Source: Isoptericola halalbus
GTDB lineage: Bacteria > Actinomycetota > Actinomycetes > Actinomycetales > Cellulomonadaceae
Reading direction: 5' to 3'
NCBI GenBank assembly: GCA_009663185.1
Contig: VJZX01000025.1
Span: 1-45,346, forward strand
Length of the DNA: 45,346 bases
The position numbers and the translations under genes were made by a program. Below, piece after piece: positions 28,688 through 36,780 of the stretch (position 1 is the stretch's first letter; every line of letters starts with the position of its first letter). Under the pieces are notes generated by a model. The model saw only the letters and a program-made list of their open reading frames with translations, did not search any database and was not told the DNA's origin.

Positions 28688-28814
28688 GGGCCCCTGCCTT
28701 CCGAGCGATGCGGGACGAGCCGCAGCGGCCTCGGGAGTGCCGCAGAGGAACGGTACCCGGTCATCCGGTCGACCAGGAGGAGCTGCCCGGGATCGAGCCG
28801 ACGGCGACGTCGCG

Positions 28815-29531
28815 TCAGCCGTCGCCGTCCGCGAGCTTGTAGCCCAGCCCGCGCACGGTCAGCAGGTAGCGCGGCGAGCCCGGGTCGGGCTCGATCTTGG
28901 CCCGGATGCGCTTGACGTGGACGTCGAGCGTCTTGGTGTCGCCCACGTAGTCCGCGCCCCACACCCGATCGATGAGCTGGCCCCGCGTGAGCACCCGGCC
29001 CGCGTTGCGCAGCAAGAGCTCGAGCAGGTCGAACTCCTTGAGGGGCAGGGACACCGGGTCGCCCACGACCGTCACGGTGTGGCGCTCGACGTCCATCCGC
29101 ACCGGCCCGACCTCGAGCACCGACTCAGACCCGTCGTCCTGCCCTCCCCCGCCGACGTCGGTGGCCGCGGGGCCGCGCCGACGCATCACCGCGCGCATGC
29201 GGGCGAGCAGCTCGCGAAAGGAGTACGGCTTGGTGACGTAGTCGTCGGCCCCCAGCTCGAGGCCCACGACCTTGTCGATCTCCGAGTCCTTGGCCGTGAG
29301 CATGATCACGGGCACGTCGCCGCGCTGGCGCAGCTCCCGGCACACCTCGGTGCCGCTCAGGCCGGGAAGCATGAGGTCGAGCAGGACGAGGTCCGCACCG
29401 CCGTCGTCGAAGGCCGCAAGCGCGTCGACACCGTTCGACGCCTCGACCACCTCGTAACCCTCGCGGGTCAGCTGATACGTCAGCGGGTCCCGGTACGAGT
29501 CCTCGTCCTCCACCACCAGGATGCGCGTCAC
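28815..29531 (-). CDS. regX3: Phosphate-responsive response regulator RegX3
   Basis: This 238-aa OmpR-type regulator has a receiver domain with phosphoacceptor Asp52 in VLLDLMLPG and Lys101 in DDYVTKPYSFRELLARMRA, then a Gly/Asp linker and a winged helix with LPLKEFDLLELLLRNAG and TVRGLGYKL. It is regX3 by its partner senX3 (4-bp overlap) and the divergent phoU, an order conserved in actinobacteria. It controls phosphate-starvation genes and probably binds the GTTCACC repeats at 30866-30894. Confidence 0.93.
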   Translation of the reverse strand: MTRILVVEDEDSYRDPLTYQLTREGYEVVEASNGVDALAAFDDGGADLVLLDLMLPGLSGTEVCRELRQRGDVPVIMLTAKDSEIDKVVGLELGADDYVTKPYSFRELLARMRAVMRRRGPAATDVGGGGQDDGSESVLEVGPVRMDVERHTVTVVGDPVSLPLKEFDLLELLLRNAGRVLTRGQLIDRVWGADYVGDTKTLDVHVKRIRAKIEPDPGSPRYLLTVRGLGYKLADGDG

Positions 29532-30793
29532 GCACCCACCTCCTCGTTCGTCGTGCTCCGGTCCCGGCCGTCGCCCGGTCCGTCGTGCTTGCCCGGGCCA
29601 GACGCCCGGCCGTCGTCGTGCCCGGCGTCGGGCAGCCCGGGAAGCTCACCCTGCGGCAGGTCGGCCGCGGGAAGGCGCAGCGTGAAGGTCGAGCCCTTGC
29701 CGGGCTCGGACCACATCTGGACATCTCCACCGTGGTCGGCGGCAACGTGCTTGACGATGCTCAGGCCGAGCCCCGTGCCGCCCGTGTCGCGCGCGCGCGC
29801 AGGATCCACGCGGTAGAAGCGCTCGAACACGCGCGCCTGCTCGTTCGCGGCGATGCCGATGCCCTGGTCCACGACGGCGATCTCGACGAGGCCGTCGACC
29901 TCCCGGACGCCCACCCCGACCTGGGTGTTGCGTCCCGAATAGCTGACCGCGTTGTCGAGCAGGTTGCGCACGGCAGTCACGAGCAGGTTGTGGTCGCCGT
30001 AGACCAGGCAGTCGGGCGAGCCGCCCACCGCGATGGTGATGTTCTTGGCGTGGGCCGCGGTCGTGGCGCGGTCGACGGCCTCGTCGACGACGTCGCGCAC
30101 GCGGATCGTGCTGACCTCCTGCAGCGCGCCTGCCACCTGGAGGCGCGAGAGCTCGATGATCTCGTGCACGAGCGCCGAGAGCCGGTTCGCCTCCTGCTGC
30201 ATGCGCTCGGTGAACCGGCGCACGGCGACCGGGTCGTCGGCCGCGTCCTGGAGGGTCTCCGCGAGCAGCGCGAGCGCGCCCACCGGCGTCTTGAGCTCGT
30301 GGGAGACGTTGACGACGAAGTCACGGCGGATCGCCTCGACGCGGCGCGCCTCGGTTCGGTCCTCGGCCAGGACGAGCAGCTTGTCGCGGCCGACCGGGGC
30401 CACGCGTACCTGCAGCAGCACCGTGCCTGAGCCGATCGGGCCGCGCGGCAGCTCGAGCTCCTCCTCACGGATGACGCCGTCGCGGCGCACGTCTCGCACG
30501 AGGTCCTGGATCGCAGCGTGGGCGAGTGCGTCGTTGCGGACGACGCCGAGCGCGTACGCCGGCGGCGAGGCGCGGACGACCTCGTCGTCCTCGTCGAGGA
30601 CGACGGCCGCCGACCGCAGGACGGCGAGCACGCGGACGAGTCCCTCGTCGAGCTCGGCCGGGGCCGCCTCAGGGCTCGTGCGCTGGGTGCGTTCCGAGAT
30701 GCGGAAGGCCACGGCGGCGACCACGCCCACGACGACGCCGAGCACGCCGGCGAGCACGGCCGTCACGCCCTGGATCATCCCGTCCACGTCCAC
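29528..30793 (-). CDS. senX3: Sensor histidine kinase SenX3
   Basis: This 421-aa kinase has one N-terminal membrane helix (about 13-30), a PAS-like domain (about 52-148) and phosphorylated His165 in FVVNVSHELKTPVGAL. The ATPase domain has N-box NLLDNAVSYSG, DQGIGI and GGTGLGLSIV. The Gly/Asp/His-rich C-terminal tail is disordered. It senses phosphate limitation together with the Pst system and PhoU. GTG 30793 follows TAGGCT by 6 nt, a leaderless start. Confidence 0.93.
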   Translation of the reverse strand: MDVDGMIQGVTAVLAGVLGVVVGVVAAVAFRISERTQRTSPEAAPAELDEGLVRVLAVLRSAAVVLDEDDEVVRASPPAYALGVVRNDALAHAAIQDLVRDVRRDGVIREEELELPRGPIGSGTVLLQVRVAPVGRDKLLVLAEDRTEARRVEAIRRDFVVNVSHELKTPVGALALLAETLQDAADDPVAVRRFTERMQQEANRLSALVHEIIELSRLQVAGALQEVSTIRVRDVVDEAVDRATTAAHAKNITIAVGGSPDCLVYGDHNLLVTAVRNLLDNAVSYSGRNTQVGVGVREVDGLVEIAVVDQGIGIAANEQARVFERFYRVDPARARDTGGTGLGLSIVKHVAADHGGDVQMWSEPGKGSTFTLRLPAADLPQGELPGLPDAGHDDGRASGPGKHDGPGDGRDRSTTNEEVGA

Positions 30794-30799
30794 CCCTTC

Positions 30800-30805
30800 A
30801 GCCTA
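30800..30805 (-). promoter_or_regulatory. -10 box of leaderless senX3
   Basis: TAGGCT on the minus strand, 6 nt before GTG 30793. Confidence 0.6.
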
Positions 30806-30854
30806 GGTCGCCCGGCAGTGCCCACCGGGCCACGGCGGGAACTGCTCAGTGACC

Positions 30855-30894
30855 CGTCGCCCAGTGTTCACCGAAAGCGCGAGTCGTGTTCACC
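30855..30894 (+). promoter_or_regulatory. PHO-box-like GTTCACC repeats upstream of phoU
   Basis: Two perfect GTTCACC copies (30866-30872 and 30888-30894) are 22 bp apart. Weaker units on the same 11-bp grid lie at 30855 (CGTCGCC) and 30877. Direct GTTCACC repeats at 11-bp spacing are the known actinobacterial PHO box, bound by PhoP/RegX3-type regulators. The site lies between divergent senX3 and phoU. Confidence 0.75.
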
Positions 30895-30962
30895 TTGCTG
30901 TCCCCGCGTCGTCCAACGGGCCGTGAGAGCCTGACCGCGAACCCGTTTGCGAGAGGAACCCG

Positions 30963-31634
30963 ATGCGAGAGATCTTCGATGCCGAGCTGCACCACATCGG
31001 CGACGGCCTGGTCGAGATGAGCCGCCTGGTCGAGTCCGCGGTCACCCGAGCCGGGACCGCGCTGCTCGAGGCCGACTACCAGCTCGCCCAGGACGTGATC
31101 GCGTCCGACCACGAGATCGACAAGCTCGAGCGCGCGCTGGACGAGCGGTGTGTGCACCTCATCGCGCAGCAGGCGCCCGTCGCGACAGACCTGCGCATCG
31201 TCATCAGCGCCCTGCGCATCAGCGCCACGCTCGAGCGGATGGGCGACCTCGCCCGGCACGTCGCCGAGGTGGCCCGCGGCCGGTACCCGGCCCTGGCCGT
31301 GGCGCCCACAGCGCGCGAGACGTTCGAGAAGATGCACGACGCCGCGGTCCACGTCGCCGGCCGGACCACCGAGCTCCTCCAGACGCGCGACGTCGAGCTC
31401 GCCGCCGAGATCCAGCAGGACGACGACCTCATCGACGCCTTGCACCAGGACACCTTCGCCGCGATGCTCGCGCCTGGGTGGAACGGCACGCCGCAGGAGA
31501 CGATCGACGTGACCCTGCTCGCCCGGTACTACGAGCGCTTCGGCGACCACGCCGTCTCCGTCGCGCGTCGGATCACCTTCCTCGTGACGGGCGACTTCGA
31601 CGCCGAGCACTCGCCGTCGCACCTGGAGGTCTGA
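30963..31634 (+). CDS. phoU: Phosphate signalling protein PhoU
   Basis: This 223-aa all-helical protein has the two PhoU repeats with MREIFDAELHHIGDGLVEMSRLVE, the metal-site motif ERMGDLARHVAE in the first and YYERFGDHAVSVARRI in the second. PhoU represses the phosphate-starvation response by acting on the sensor kinase and Pst transporter. ATG 30963 has GAGAGGAA 6 nt upstream. GTTCACC repeats upstream suggest control by RegX3. The gene ends in repeat array B. Confidence 0.96.
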   Translation: MREIFDAELHHIGDGLVEMSRLVESAVTRAGTALLEADYQLAQDVIASDHEIDKLERALDERCVHLIAQQAPVATDLRIVISALRISATLERMGDLARHVAEVARGRYPALAVAPTARETFEKMHDAAVHVAGRTTELLQTRDVELAAEIQQDDDLIDALHQDTFAAMLAPGWNGTPQETIDVTLLARYYERFGDHAVSVARRITFLVTGDFDAEHSPSHLEV

Positions 31635-31652
31635 CCCCTGGCCGACGCGGCC

Positions 31653-31772
31653 GCCGAGGTAGAGCAGTTCTCGCCGGGGTAGAACAGATCTCGCCGAGGT
31701 AGAACGTCGGACGGCCCCGCGCTCGGAGCGAGCGCGGGGCCGTTACGTCGGCGAGATCCGTTCTATCTCGGC
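31653..31772. repeat. 20-bp-pitch GCCGAGGTAGAAC array, facing copies (array B)
   Basis: Forward cores begin at 31653, 31673 and 31693, exactly 20 bp apart. Inverted copies lie at 31760-31772 and (degenerate) 31740-31752, again 20 bp apart. TAG falls in all three plus frames, at 31660, 31680 and 31700. The forward and inverted units flank a GC-rich hairpin and could pair as its outer stem. Located between convergent phoU and gpmA. Confidence 0.9.
31711..31743. terminator. Bidirectional terminator between phoU and gpmA
   Basis: ACGGCCCCGCGCTCG (31711-31725) and CGAGCGCGGGGCCGT (31729-31743) form a perfect 15-bp stem with a 3-nt loop, at the centre of repeat array B. Confidence 0.85.
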
Positions 31773-31773
31773 A

Positions 31774-32514
31774 CTAGCGACCCTGGGCCGCGACCGCGGC
31801 GATCGCGTCCTTGGCCGCCTCCGGGTCGAGGTACTTGCCGCCCGGGACGACCGGCTTGAGCGTCGTCTCGTCGAGCTCGTACACCAGCGGGATGCCGGTC
31901 GGGACGTTCAGCCCGGCGATGGTGGCGTCGTCGATGCCGTCGAGGTGCTTGATGATGGCGCGCAGCGAGTTGCCGTGCGCCGCGACGAGGACCGTCTTGC
32001 CCGCCTCAAGGTCGGGGACGATCTCGCCGTCCCAGTACGGCAGCGCCCGCTCGAGCACCTGCTTCAGCGCCTCCGCGCGCGGGATCGGCTCGCCCGCGTA
32101 GCGGGGGTCGGAGTCCTGCGAGAACTCGGAGCCGAGCTCGATGTCCGGCGGCGGCACGTCGTACGAGCGGCGCCAGAGCATGAACTGCTCCTCGCCGTAC
32201 TCGTCGCGGACCTGCTTCTTGTCCTTGCCCTGCAGCGCGCCGTAGTGGCGCTCGTTGAGGCGCCAGCTGCGCTTGACGGGGATCCAGTGGAGGTCCGCGG
32301 CGTCGAGCGCGAGGTTCGCGGTCGAGATCGCCCGGCGCAGGAGCGAGGTGTGCACGACGTCGGGCGAGACGCCGGCCTCCTTGAGGAGGTCGCCGCCGCG
32401 CGTCGCCTCCGCGATGCCCTTCTCGGACAGCGGCACGTCGACCCAGCCGGTGAAGAGGTTCTTCGCGTTCCACTCGCTCTCGCCGTGGCGGAGCAGCACG
32501 AGGGTGTAGGTCAT
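31774..32514 (-). CDS. gpmA: 2,3-bisphosphoglycerate-dependent phosphoglycerate mutase
   Basis: This 246-aa glycolytic enzyme interconverts 3- and 2-phosphoglycerate. It has the phosphohistidine motif [10 protein letters not shown] (His10), [11 protein letters not shown] with Glu88, and the second catalytic His180 in [11 protein letters not shown]. Length is that of the dPGM family. ATG 32514 has AGGA about 7 nt upstream. It lies in the conserved mshA-gpmA-phoU-senX3-regX3 region of actinobacteria. Confidence 0.97.
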   Translation of the reverse strand: MTYTLVLLRHGESEWNAKNLFTGWVDVPLSEKGIAEATRGGDLLKEAGVSPDVVHTSLLRRAISTANLALDAADLHWIPVKRSWRLNERHYGALQGKDKKQVRDEYGEEQFMLWRRSYDVPPPDIELGSEFSQDSDPRYAGEPIPRAEALKQVLERALPYWDGEIVPDLEAGKTVLVAAHGNSLRAIIKHLDGIDDATIAGLNVPTGIPLVYELDETTLKPVVPGGKYLDPEAAKDAIAAVAAQGR

Positions 32515-32584
32515 GGGTCCATCCTGCCCTGCGCTCGCCCGCGGACGCACCGCCGGCCGGATCGTGGGCCGGCGGCCACGAACG

Positions 32585-33025
32585 TCAGGCGTCCGCCCGC
32601 TCGAGGACGAAGACCGGGATCTCGCGGTCCGTCTTCCGCTGGTAGCTCGCGTAGTCGGGCCAGACCTCGACCGCGCGCTCCCACCACAGGGCCTTCTCCT
32701 CGCCCCTGACCTCACGCGCGACGTACTCGTGCTTCTCCGGACCGTCCTGGAGCTCGACACGGGGGTGGGCCACGATGTTGTGGTACCAGACCGGGTGTTC
32801 GGGCGCGCCGCCCCGCGAGGCGACGACGGCGTAGGTGCCGTCGAGCTCGACGCGCATGAGCGGGATCTTGCGCACCTTGCCCGTCTTCGCGCCCACGGTC
32901 GTGAGGATGACCACGGGCTTGCCGCGCAGTGTGGTGCCCCGGGTCCCGCCCGAGGACTCGTAGATCTCCACCTGGTTCGCGGCGAACGACGACGGGCTCG
33001 GGACGTACTCTCCGCTGATCGGCAT
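32585..33025 (-). CDS. Nitroreductase/deazaflavin (F420)-dependent oxidoreductase, Ddn-like
   Basis: This 146-aa protein matches the small split-barrel DUF385/Ddn family, with [43 protein letters not shown] and [19 protein letters not shown]. Relatives use coenzyme F420 or menaquinone; the substrate is unknown. ATG 33025 gives the usual family length; an upstream start at 33112 would add 29 residues without homology. It sits between gpmA and a small membrane protein, all on the same strand. Confidence 0.87.
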   Translation of the reverse strand: MPISGEYVPSPSSFAANQVEIYESSGGTRGTTLRGKPVVILTTVGAKTGKVRKIPLMRVELDGTYAVVASRGGAPEHPVWYHNIVAHPRVELQDGPEKHEYVAREVRGEEKALWWERAVEVWPDYASYQRKTDREIPVFVLERADA

Positions 33026-33121
33026 GTGAGTTCCAATCACGGGCCCGCGCGGAGCATTCCCTCGGGACTTGTCAGAACCAGGTACGGCTATCGGTTCACC
33101 GGGTGCTGACAACTCTGGGTA

Positions 33122-33541
33122 TCAGGCGCGGCAGTCGACGGCGACGACGACCGAGCCGCGAATGCCGCTACTGCCGACCCGGGCCCAGGCAAAGCTCACG
33201 TCCTCGACGGTCAGCTCCCAGCTCGGCCTGGTGTCGGCGCCCGGGACAACGAGGCACTCAGGCATGCCACCGGTGTGGTAGCTGCCGGTGCCGTCGATCC
33301 AGGTGGGAACGCTGGACTCGAACTCGAACCGCCCGGTCCCGGACGTGTCGACGAAGACGACGACCTCCCCAGCGCGGTACAGCTGAGCGTCCATCTTCTC
33401 CCAATGGGCGGGCGCGGGCGCGGCACGTCCGAGCCAGACTCCGAGCAGCAGCGCGCCGAGGAGCGCCACGGCTAGGAGGAGACGGTGAGTGCTCGGCGGG
33501 AGTCCTGAGCGCGACGGGGTGTCCGGCGTCGTCGTCGACAT
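33122..33541 (-). CDS. Hypothetical membrane-anchored protein
   Basis: This 139-aa protein has a Ser/Thr/Pro N-terminus, a single membrane helix (about 20-38) and an extracytoplasmic domain of about 100 residues with two cysteines that could form a disulfide. I do not recognise it. ATG 33541 has no clear ribosome site. It lies between repeat array C and the deazaflavin enzyme. Confidence 0.65.
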   Translation of the reverse strand: MSTTTPDTPSRSGLPPSTHRLLLAVALLGALLLGVWLGRAAPAPAHWEKMDAQLYRAGEVVVFVDTSGTGRFEFESSVPTWIDGTGSYHTGGMPECLVVPGADTRPSWELTVEDVSFAWARVGSSGIRGSVVVAVDCRA

Positions 33542-33563
33542 GCCGACAATCCAAGCAGAGGCC

Positions 33564-33616
33564 GCACTACCTCGGCGATGAACGTTCTACCTCGGCGAGA
33601 GGCGTTCTACCTCGCG
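33564..33616 (-). repeat. 20-bp-pitch GCCGAGGTAGAAC array (array C)
   Basis: Three minus-strand cores at 33564-33576, 33584-33596 and 33604-33616 are exactly 20 bp apart. The last supplies the mshA stop codon (TAG at 33607-33609), and the other two place TAG in the remaining minus frames. There is no facing copy, so no long hairpin forms here. Confidence 0.88.
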
Positions 33617-34944
33617 GTCCGGACCTTGCGCGCCTGGGAGTAGACGTCGAGCACCGCGGCGGCGGCGCGGTCCCAGCTGAACCGCTCGCTCGCGCGCCGG
33701 GCGCCGGCGGCGAGCGCGGCGCGGCGCTCGTCGTCGTGCAGCAGCTCGTCGAACACACGTGCCCACGTCCACGGGCTGTGGTCGGGCACGAGGACGCCCG
33801 AGACGCCGTCCTGCACCACGGTACGCAGCCCGCCGACGGCGGCCGCCACCACGGGAGTGCCGGTCGCCTGCGCCTCGGCCGCCACGAGCCCGAACGACTC
33901 GTTGTGCGACGGCACAGCGACGACGTCGGCGGCCCGGAAGTACTCGACGAGCACCTCCCGCGGTGCGGGAGGCCGCACGACGAGGTGGTCGCTCACGCCC
34001 ACCTGGTGCGCGAGGGCCTCGAGCTCGCGCACGGCCGTCGGACGCCCGCTCGAGCCGCCGAGCACCACGAGTGTCGGCACCTGGCGACCCCCGCCCTCGC
34101 GCAGGCAGTCGGGGTCCGGCCGGCCTCCGGCGTCGAGCAGGTGCGCGGGGGCGTGGTCGGCCAGCACGCCGAGCGCACGGACGAGGATGTCGGGACCCTT
34201 GAGCAGCTGGACACGACCGGCGAAGAGCACCACGGGCCGGTCGGTCGGCAGCCCGAGGCGGGTGCGCAGGGCATGCCGCTCCTCCGCCGTCGTGCGCCCG
34301 GAACGCGGGACGAGCGGCGAGAAGACGTCGAGGTCCACGCCCGGTGCGACCACGTGCACGCGGTCGGGGTCGGCGCGGTACTCGCGCACGAGGTCGTCGG
34401 CCTCTTCGCGCGTCGAGGCGACGAGGGCATCGGCCTCGGCGACGACCTGCTCCTCGCCGATGACGCGCCCGAGCGGCTCGGGCACGTCGCCGGGCGCGAG
34501 CGCCGCGTTCTTGACCTTCGCCATCGTGTGCATGGTGTGGACGAGCGGCACGTCCCACCGCTGCGCCGCGAGCCAGCCCACCTGACCCGAGAGCCAGTAG
34601 TGCGCGTGCACGACGTCGTACCAGCCGGGAGGGCGGTGCGCCTCGGCCCGCAGAACTCCGGCCGTGAAGGCGCACAGCTGGCCGGGAAGGTCGTTCTTGT
34701 CGAGGCCCTCGAACGGGCCTGCGGCCACGTGCACGACCCGGATCCCCGGCTCGGTGTCGACCACCTTGGGCTGGGCCGACGACGTTGCGCGCGTGTAGAT
34801 CTCGACCTCCGCGCCGCGCCGCGCCAGAGCGCGCGAGAGCTCGAGCACGTAGACGTTCATTCCGCCCGCGTCACCGGTTCCGGGCTGGTCGAGCGGCGAG
34901 GTGTGGACGGAGAGCATCGCGACGCGCGGGCCGGAGTCGTGCAT
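33607..34944 (-). CDS. mshA: D-inositol-3-phosphate glycosyltransferase MshA
   Basis: This 445-aa GT4 enzyme makes the first intermediate of mycothiol from UDP-GlcNAc and inositol 3-phosphate. It begins [27 protein letters not shown], typical of MshA. It has VHAHYWLSG, the acceptor motif [11 protein letters not shown], and the nucleotide motif [24 protein letters not shown] 34944 is set by GGAGGG 6 nt upstream. The in-frame GTG at 34950 overlaps that site. The lactonase stop codon overlaps this ribosome site, so the genes are coupled. Confidence 0.95.
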   Translation of the reverse strand: MHDSGPRVAMLSVHTSPLDQPGTGDAGGMNVYVLELSRALARRGAEVEIYTRATSSAQPKVVDTEPGIRVVHVAAGPFEGLDKNDLPGQLCAFTAGVLRAEAHRPPGWYDVVHAHYWLSGQVGWLAAQRWDVPLVHTMHTMAKVKNAALAPGDVPEPLGRVIGEEQVVAEADALVASTREEADDLVREYRADPDRVHVVAPGVDLDVFSPLVPRSGRTTAEERHALRTRLGLPTDRPVVLFAGRVQLLKGPDILVRALGVLADHAPAHLLDAGGRPDPDCLREGGGRQVPTLVVLGGSSGRPTAVRELEALAHQVGVSDHLVVRPPAPREVLVEYFRAADVVAVPSHNESFGLVAAEAQATGTPVVAAAVGGLRTVVQDGVSGVLVPDHSPWTWARVFDELLHDDERRAALAAGARRASERFSWDRAAAAVLDVYSQARKVRTAR

Positions 34945-34946
34945 GG

Positions 34947-36023
34947 TCACCCCTCCAGGACGCACGCGGGTGGGGTGGGCAGGACGAGGCGGTCGGTCAC
35001 CTCGCCGGCGCCCGAGGCCGGGTCCACGCGCAGGGCAAGCAGCTCGCTCGTGCCCTGCGCCGCGACGACGACGGTCAGCGCGTCGTCGTCGGACCCGGAG
35101 AGGACCGCATGGTGCCGGGGCCACGCGTCCGAGCCGAGCGGCACGTCGGCGACGTGGTGCAGCGCGGGCGTGGCGCCGTCGGCCACCCGGTGGACGGCGA
35201 GCACGTCCGGCCCGCGCACGCCGATCGTGAGCAGCGTGCCGTCGTCGCTCAGCGCGACGTGCGACGGCAGCGCCGCCGATCCCTCCGGGACGGCGACGCC
35301 CGTGGCGGGCACCGACCCGGCGTGCTTCCAGCCGTCGCCGTCGGGCACGAGGAGGTGCGCCTGGTCGTCGAGCTCGCCGACGACGACGAGGGCGCCGCCG
35401 GGCAGACGGACGAGATGACGCGGGCCGGTGCCGGGCGGCACGGTCGCGACGACCGCGGCGTCGGCCGCGCCGTGCGGGGTGGCGCCCGTGGCGGAGCCGC
35501 GCGGGTAGCCGCGCAGCTGGTCGGTGCCGAGGTCGCAGACGAGGACGCGGTCGCCGTCGATCGCGACGAAGTGCGCGTGCGGACCCTGCTGGCGGTCCGG
35601 GTCCGGGCCGGTACCGGCATGGGGATGGGTCGCGGGCTGCTCGGCGGCGAGCGCGCCCGACGCCGGCTCCACGGGGACGACCGCCGCGACGCCGTCGCCG
35701 TAGTTGGCGACCCAGACCTCGTCGTCGGTCGCGACGACGTGGCACGGATCGTCACCGCCGCTGGGCACGGCGCCCGCGGGGACCAGACGGTCGCCGTCGA
35801 CGTCGAACGCCGCGAGGGTGCCGGGCGCCGTCTCCCCCACCGCGTAGAGCGTGCGACCGGACGGGTGCAGCGCGAGGAACGACGGGGACGGCGTCGTGAC
35901 GACGAGATCGTGCGCGGTGAATCGGCCGCCGGAGACCTCGACGCGCCAGATGCCCTCGCCGCCGCCCGGCTCGCTGCCGGGGTGCGGGTAGGTGCCGATC
36001 CACAGGACCGTCGCAGACGTCAT
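34947..36023 (-). CDS. Lactonase (YkgB/6-phosphogluconolactonase-like beta-propeller)
   Basis: This 358-aa protein has the seven-bladed propeller pattern of the lactonase family: WIGTYP at the start, [66 protein letters not shown] and WPRHHAVL. It may hydrolyse 6-phosphogluconolactone, but many members have unknown substrates. ATG 36023 follows TAGGCT by 7 nt and is leaderless. The stop codon lies 3 bp from mshA. Confidence 0.87.
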   Translation of the reverse strand: MTSATVLWIGTYPHPGSEPGGGEGIWRVEVSGGRFTAHDLVVTTPSPSFLALHPSGRTLYAVGETAPGTLAAFDVDGDRLVPAGAVPSGGDDPCHVVATDDEVWVANYGDGVAAVVPVEPASGALAAEQPATHPHAGTGPDPDRQQGPHAHFVAIDGDRVLVCDLGTDQLRGYPRGSATGATPHGAADAAVVATVPPGTGPRHLVRLPGGALVVVGELDDQAHLLVPDGDGWKHAGSVPATGVAVPEGSAALPSHVALSDDGTLLTIGVRGPDVLAVHRVADGATPALHHVADVPLGSDAWPRHHAVLSGSDDDALTVVVAAQGTSELLALRVDPASGAGEVTDRLVLPTPPACVLEG

Positions 36024-36030
36024 GTCCCCC

Positions 36031-36036
36031 AGCCTA
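36031..36036 (-). promoter_or_regulatory. -10 box of leaderless lactonase-mshA unit
   Basis: TAGGCT on the minus strand, 7 nt before ATG 36023. Confidence 0.62.
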
Positions 36037-36163
36037 GGGTCGGCCGCGGACCGCTCGCCGCCGCCGCCGGGCCCGGTCGGCGATGCCGTCCGGACGTACC
36101 TCGCCCCGGCCGGGTGTCCCGACCGGGGCGAGGGCGCCTGGGGCTCGCCGAGGCGAGCGTGGA

Positions 36164-36502
36164 TCAGTGCGCCGCCTGGAACGCCTCGAGGACGTTGCCC
36201 GGGATGCGGCCGCGGTCCGAGACCGTGTAACCGTTCTCGCGGGCCCACTCGCGGATCTTCGAGAGCTGCTCCTTGTCGGTGCGGCCGCGGCGGGCGCCGC
36301 CACCGGTGGCCCGTCCGCCCGCGCGTGCCTGCTGCTTACGCGCGTGGCCGATCCACGAGGCGAACGCGTCGCGGAACTCCGTCGCGTGCGCCGAAGTGAG
36401 ATCGATCTCGTAGCTGACGCCGTCGAGCGCGAAGGTGACGGTCTCGTCGGCCTCGCTCCCGTCGATGTCGTCGACGAGGATCACCTGAGTCTTCTGGACC
36501 AC
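36164..36502 (-). CDS. lsr2: Nucleoid-associated silencer Lsr2
   Basis: This 112-aa xenogeneic silencer begins VQKTQVILVDDIDGSEADETV, the N-terminal oligomerisation domain. It ends with the AT-hook-like DNA-binding domain containing SDRGRIPGNVLEAF, where RGR inserts into AT-rich minor grooves. GTG 36502 is set by AAAGG about 6 nt upstream. The promoter region is notably AT-rich for this window, fitting autoregulation. The lysS-to-lsr2 order is conserved in actinobacteria. Confidence 0.97.
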   Translation of the reverse strand: MVQKTQVILVDDIDGSEADETVTFALDGVSYEIDLTSAHATEFRDAFASWIGHARKQQARAGGRATGGGARRGRTDKEQLSKIREWARENGYTVSDRGRIPGNVLEAFQAAH

Positions 36503-36539
36503 GTCCACCCTTTCTGGTGCATTCGATGCTGACGAAATG

Positions 36540-36569
36540 AGCATGCCCGAAATGGCATTGCAATGTCAA
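36540..36569 (-). promoter_or_regulatory. lsr2 promoter
   Basis: On the minus strand TTGACA (36564-36569), an 18-nt spacer and CATGCT (36540-36545), about 40 bp before GTG 36502, in the most AT-rich stretch nearby. Confidence 0.6.
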
Positions 36570-36597
36570 CGCAGCGCGCGGTCCGGGTATCGGAGAA

Positions 36598-36762
36598 TCA
36601 ATTCCCTGCGGAATGCCGCTGCTCGCGCTCGGCGTCCAGCCGCGCGAGCGCCTCTCTCTCGTTGCGATCCGCACGGATGATCTTGCGCATCACGAGCCAG
36701 AAGAGCAGACCGACGCCTACGGACGGGACGAGTCCCGCAATGATCGCGCCGAAAGTCTCCAT
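36598..36762 (-). CDS. Small single-pass membrane protein (54 aa)
   Basis: This short gene encodes METFGAIIAGLVPSVGVGLL, continuing FWLVMRKIIRADRNEREALA and RLDAEREQRHSAGN. One membrane helix (about 5-25) is followed by a highly charged cytoplasmic helix. AGGAGG lies 8 nt before ATG 36762, one of the best ribosome sites in the window, and the stop is TGA at 36598-36600. It lies 18 bp after lysS, so it is probably in that transcript. Function unknown; a small membrane or adaptor role is only a guess. Confidence 0.8.
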   Translation of the reverse strand: METFGAIIAGLVPSVGVGLLFWLVMRKIIRADRNEREALARLDAEREQRHSAGN

Positions 36763-36780
36763 GGATGCTGCCTCCTGGCG

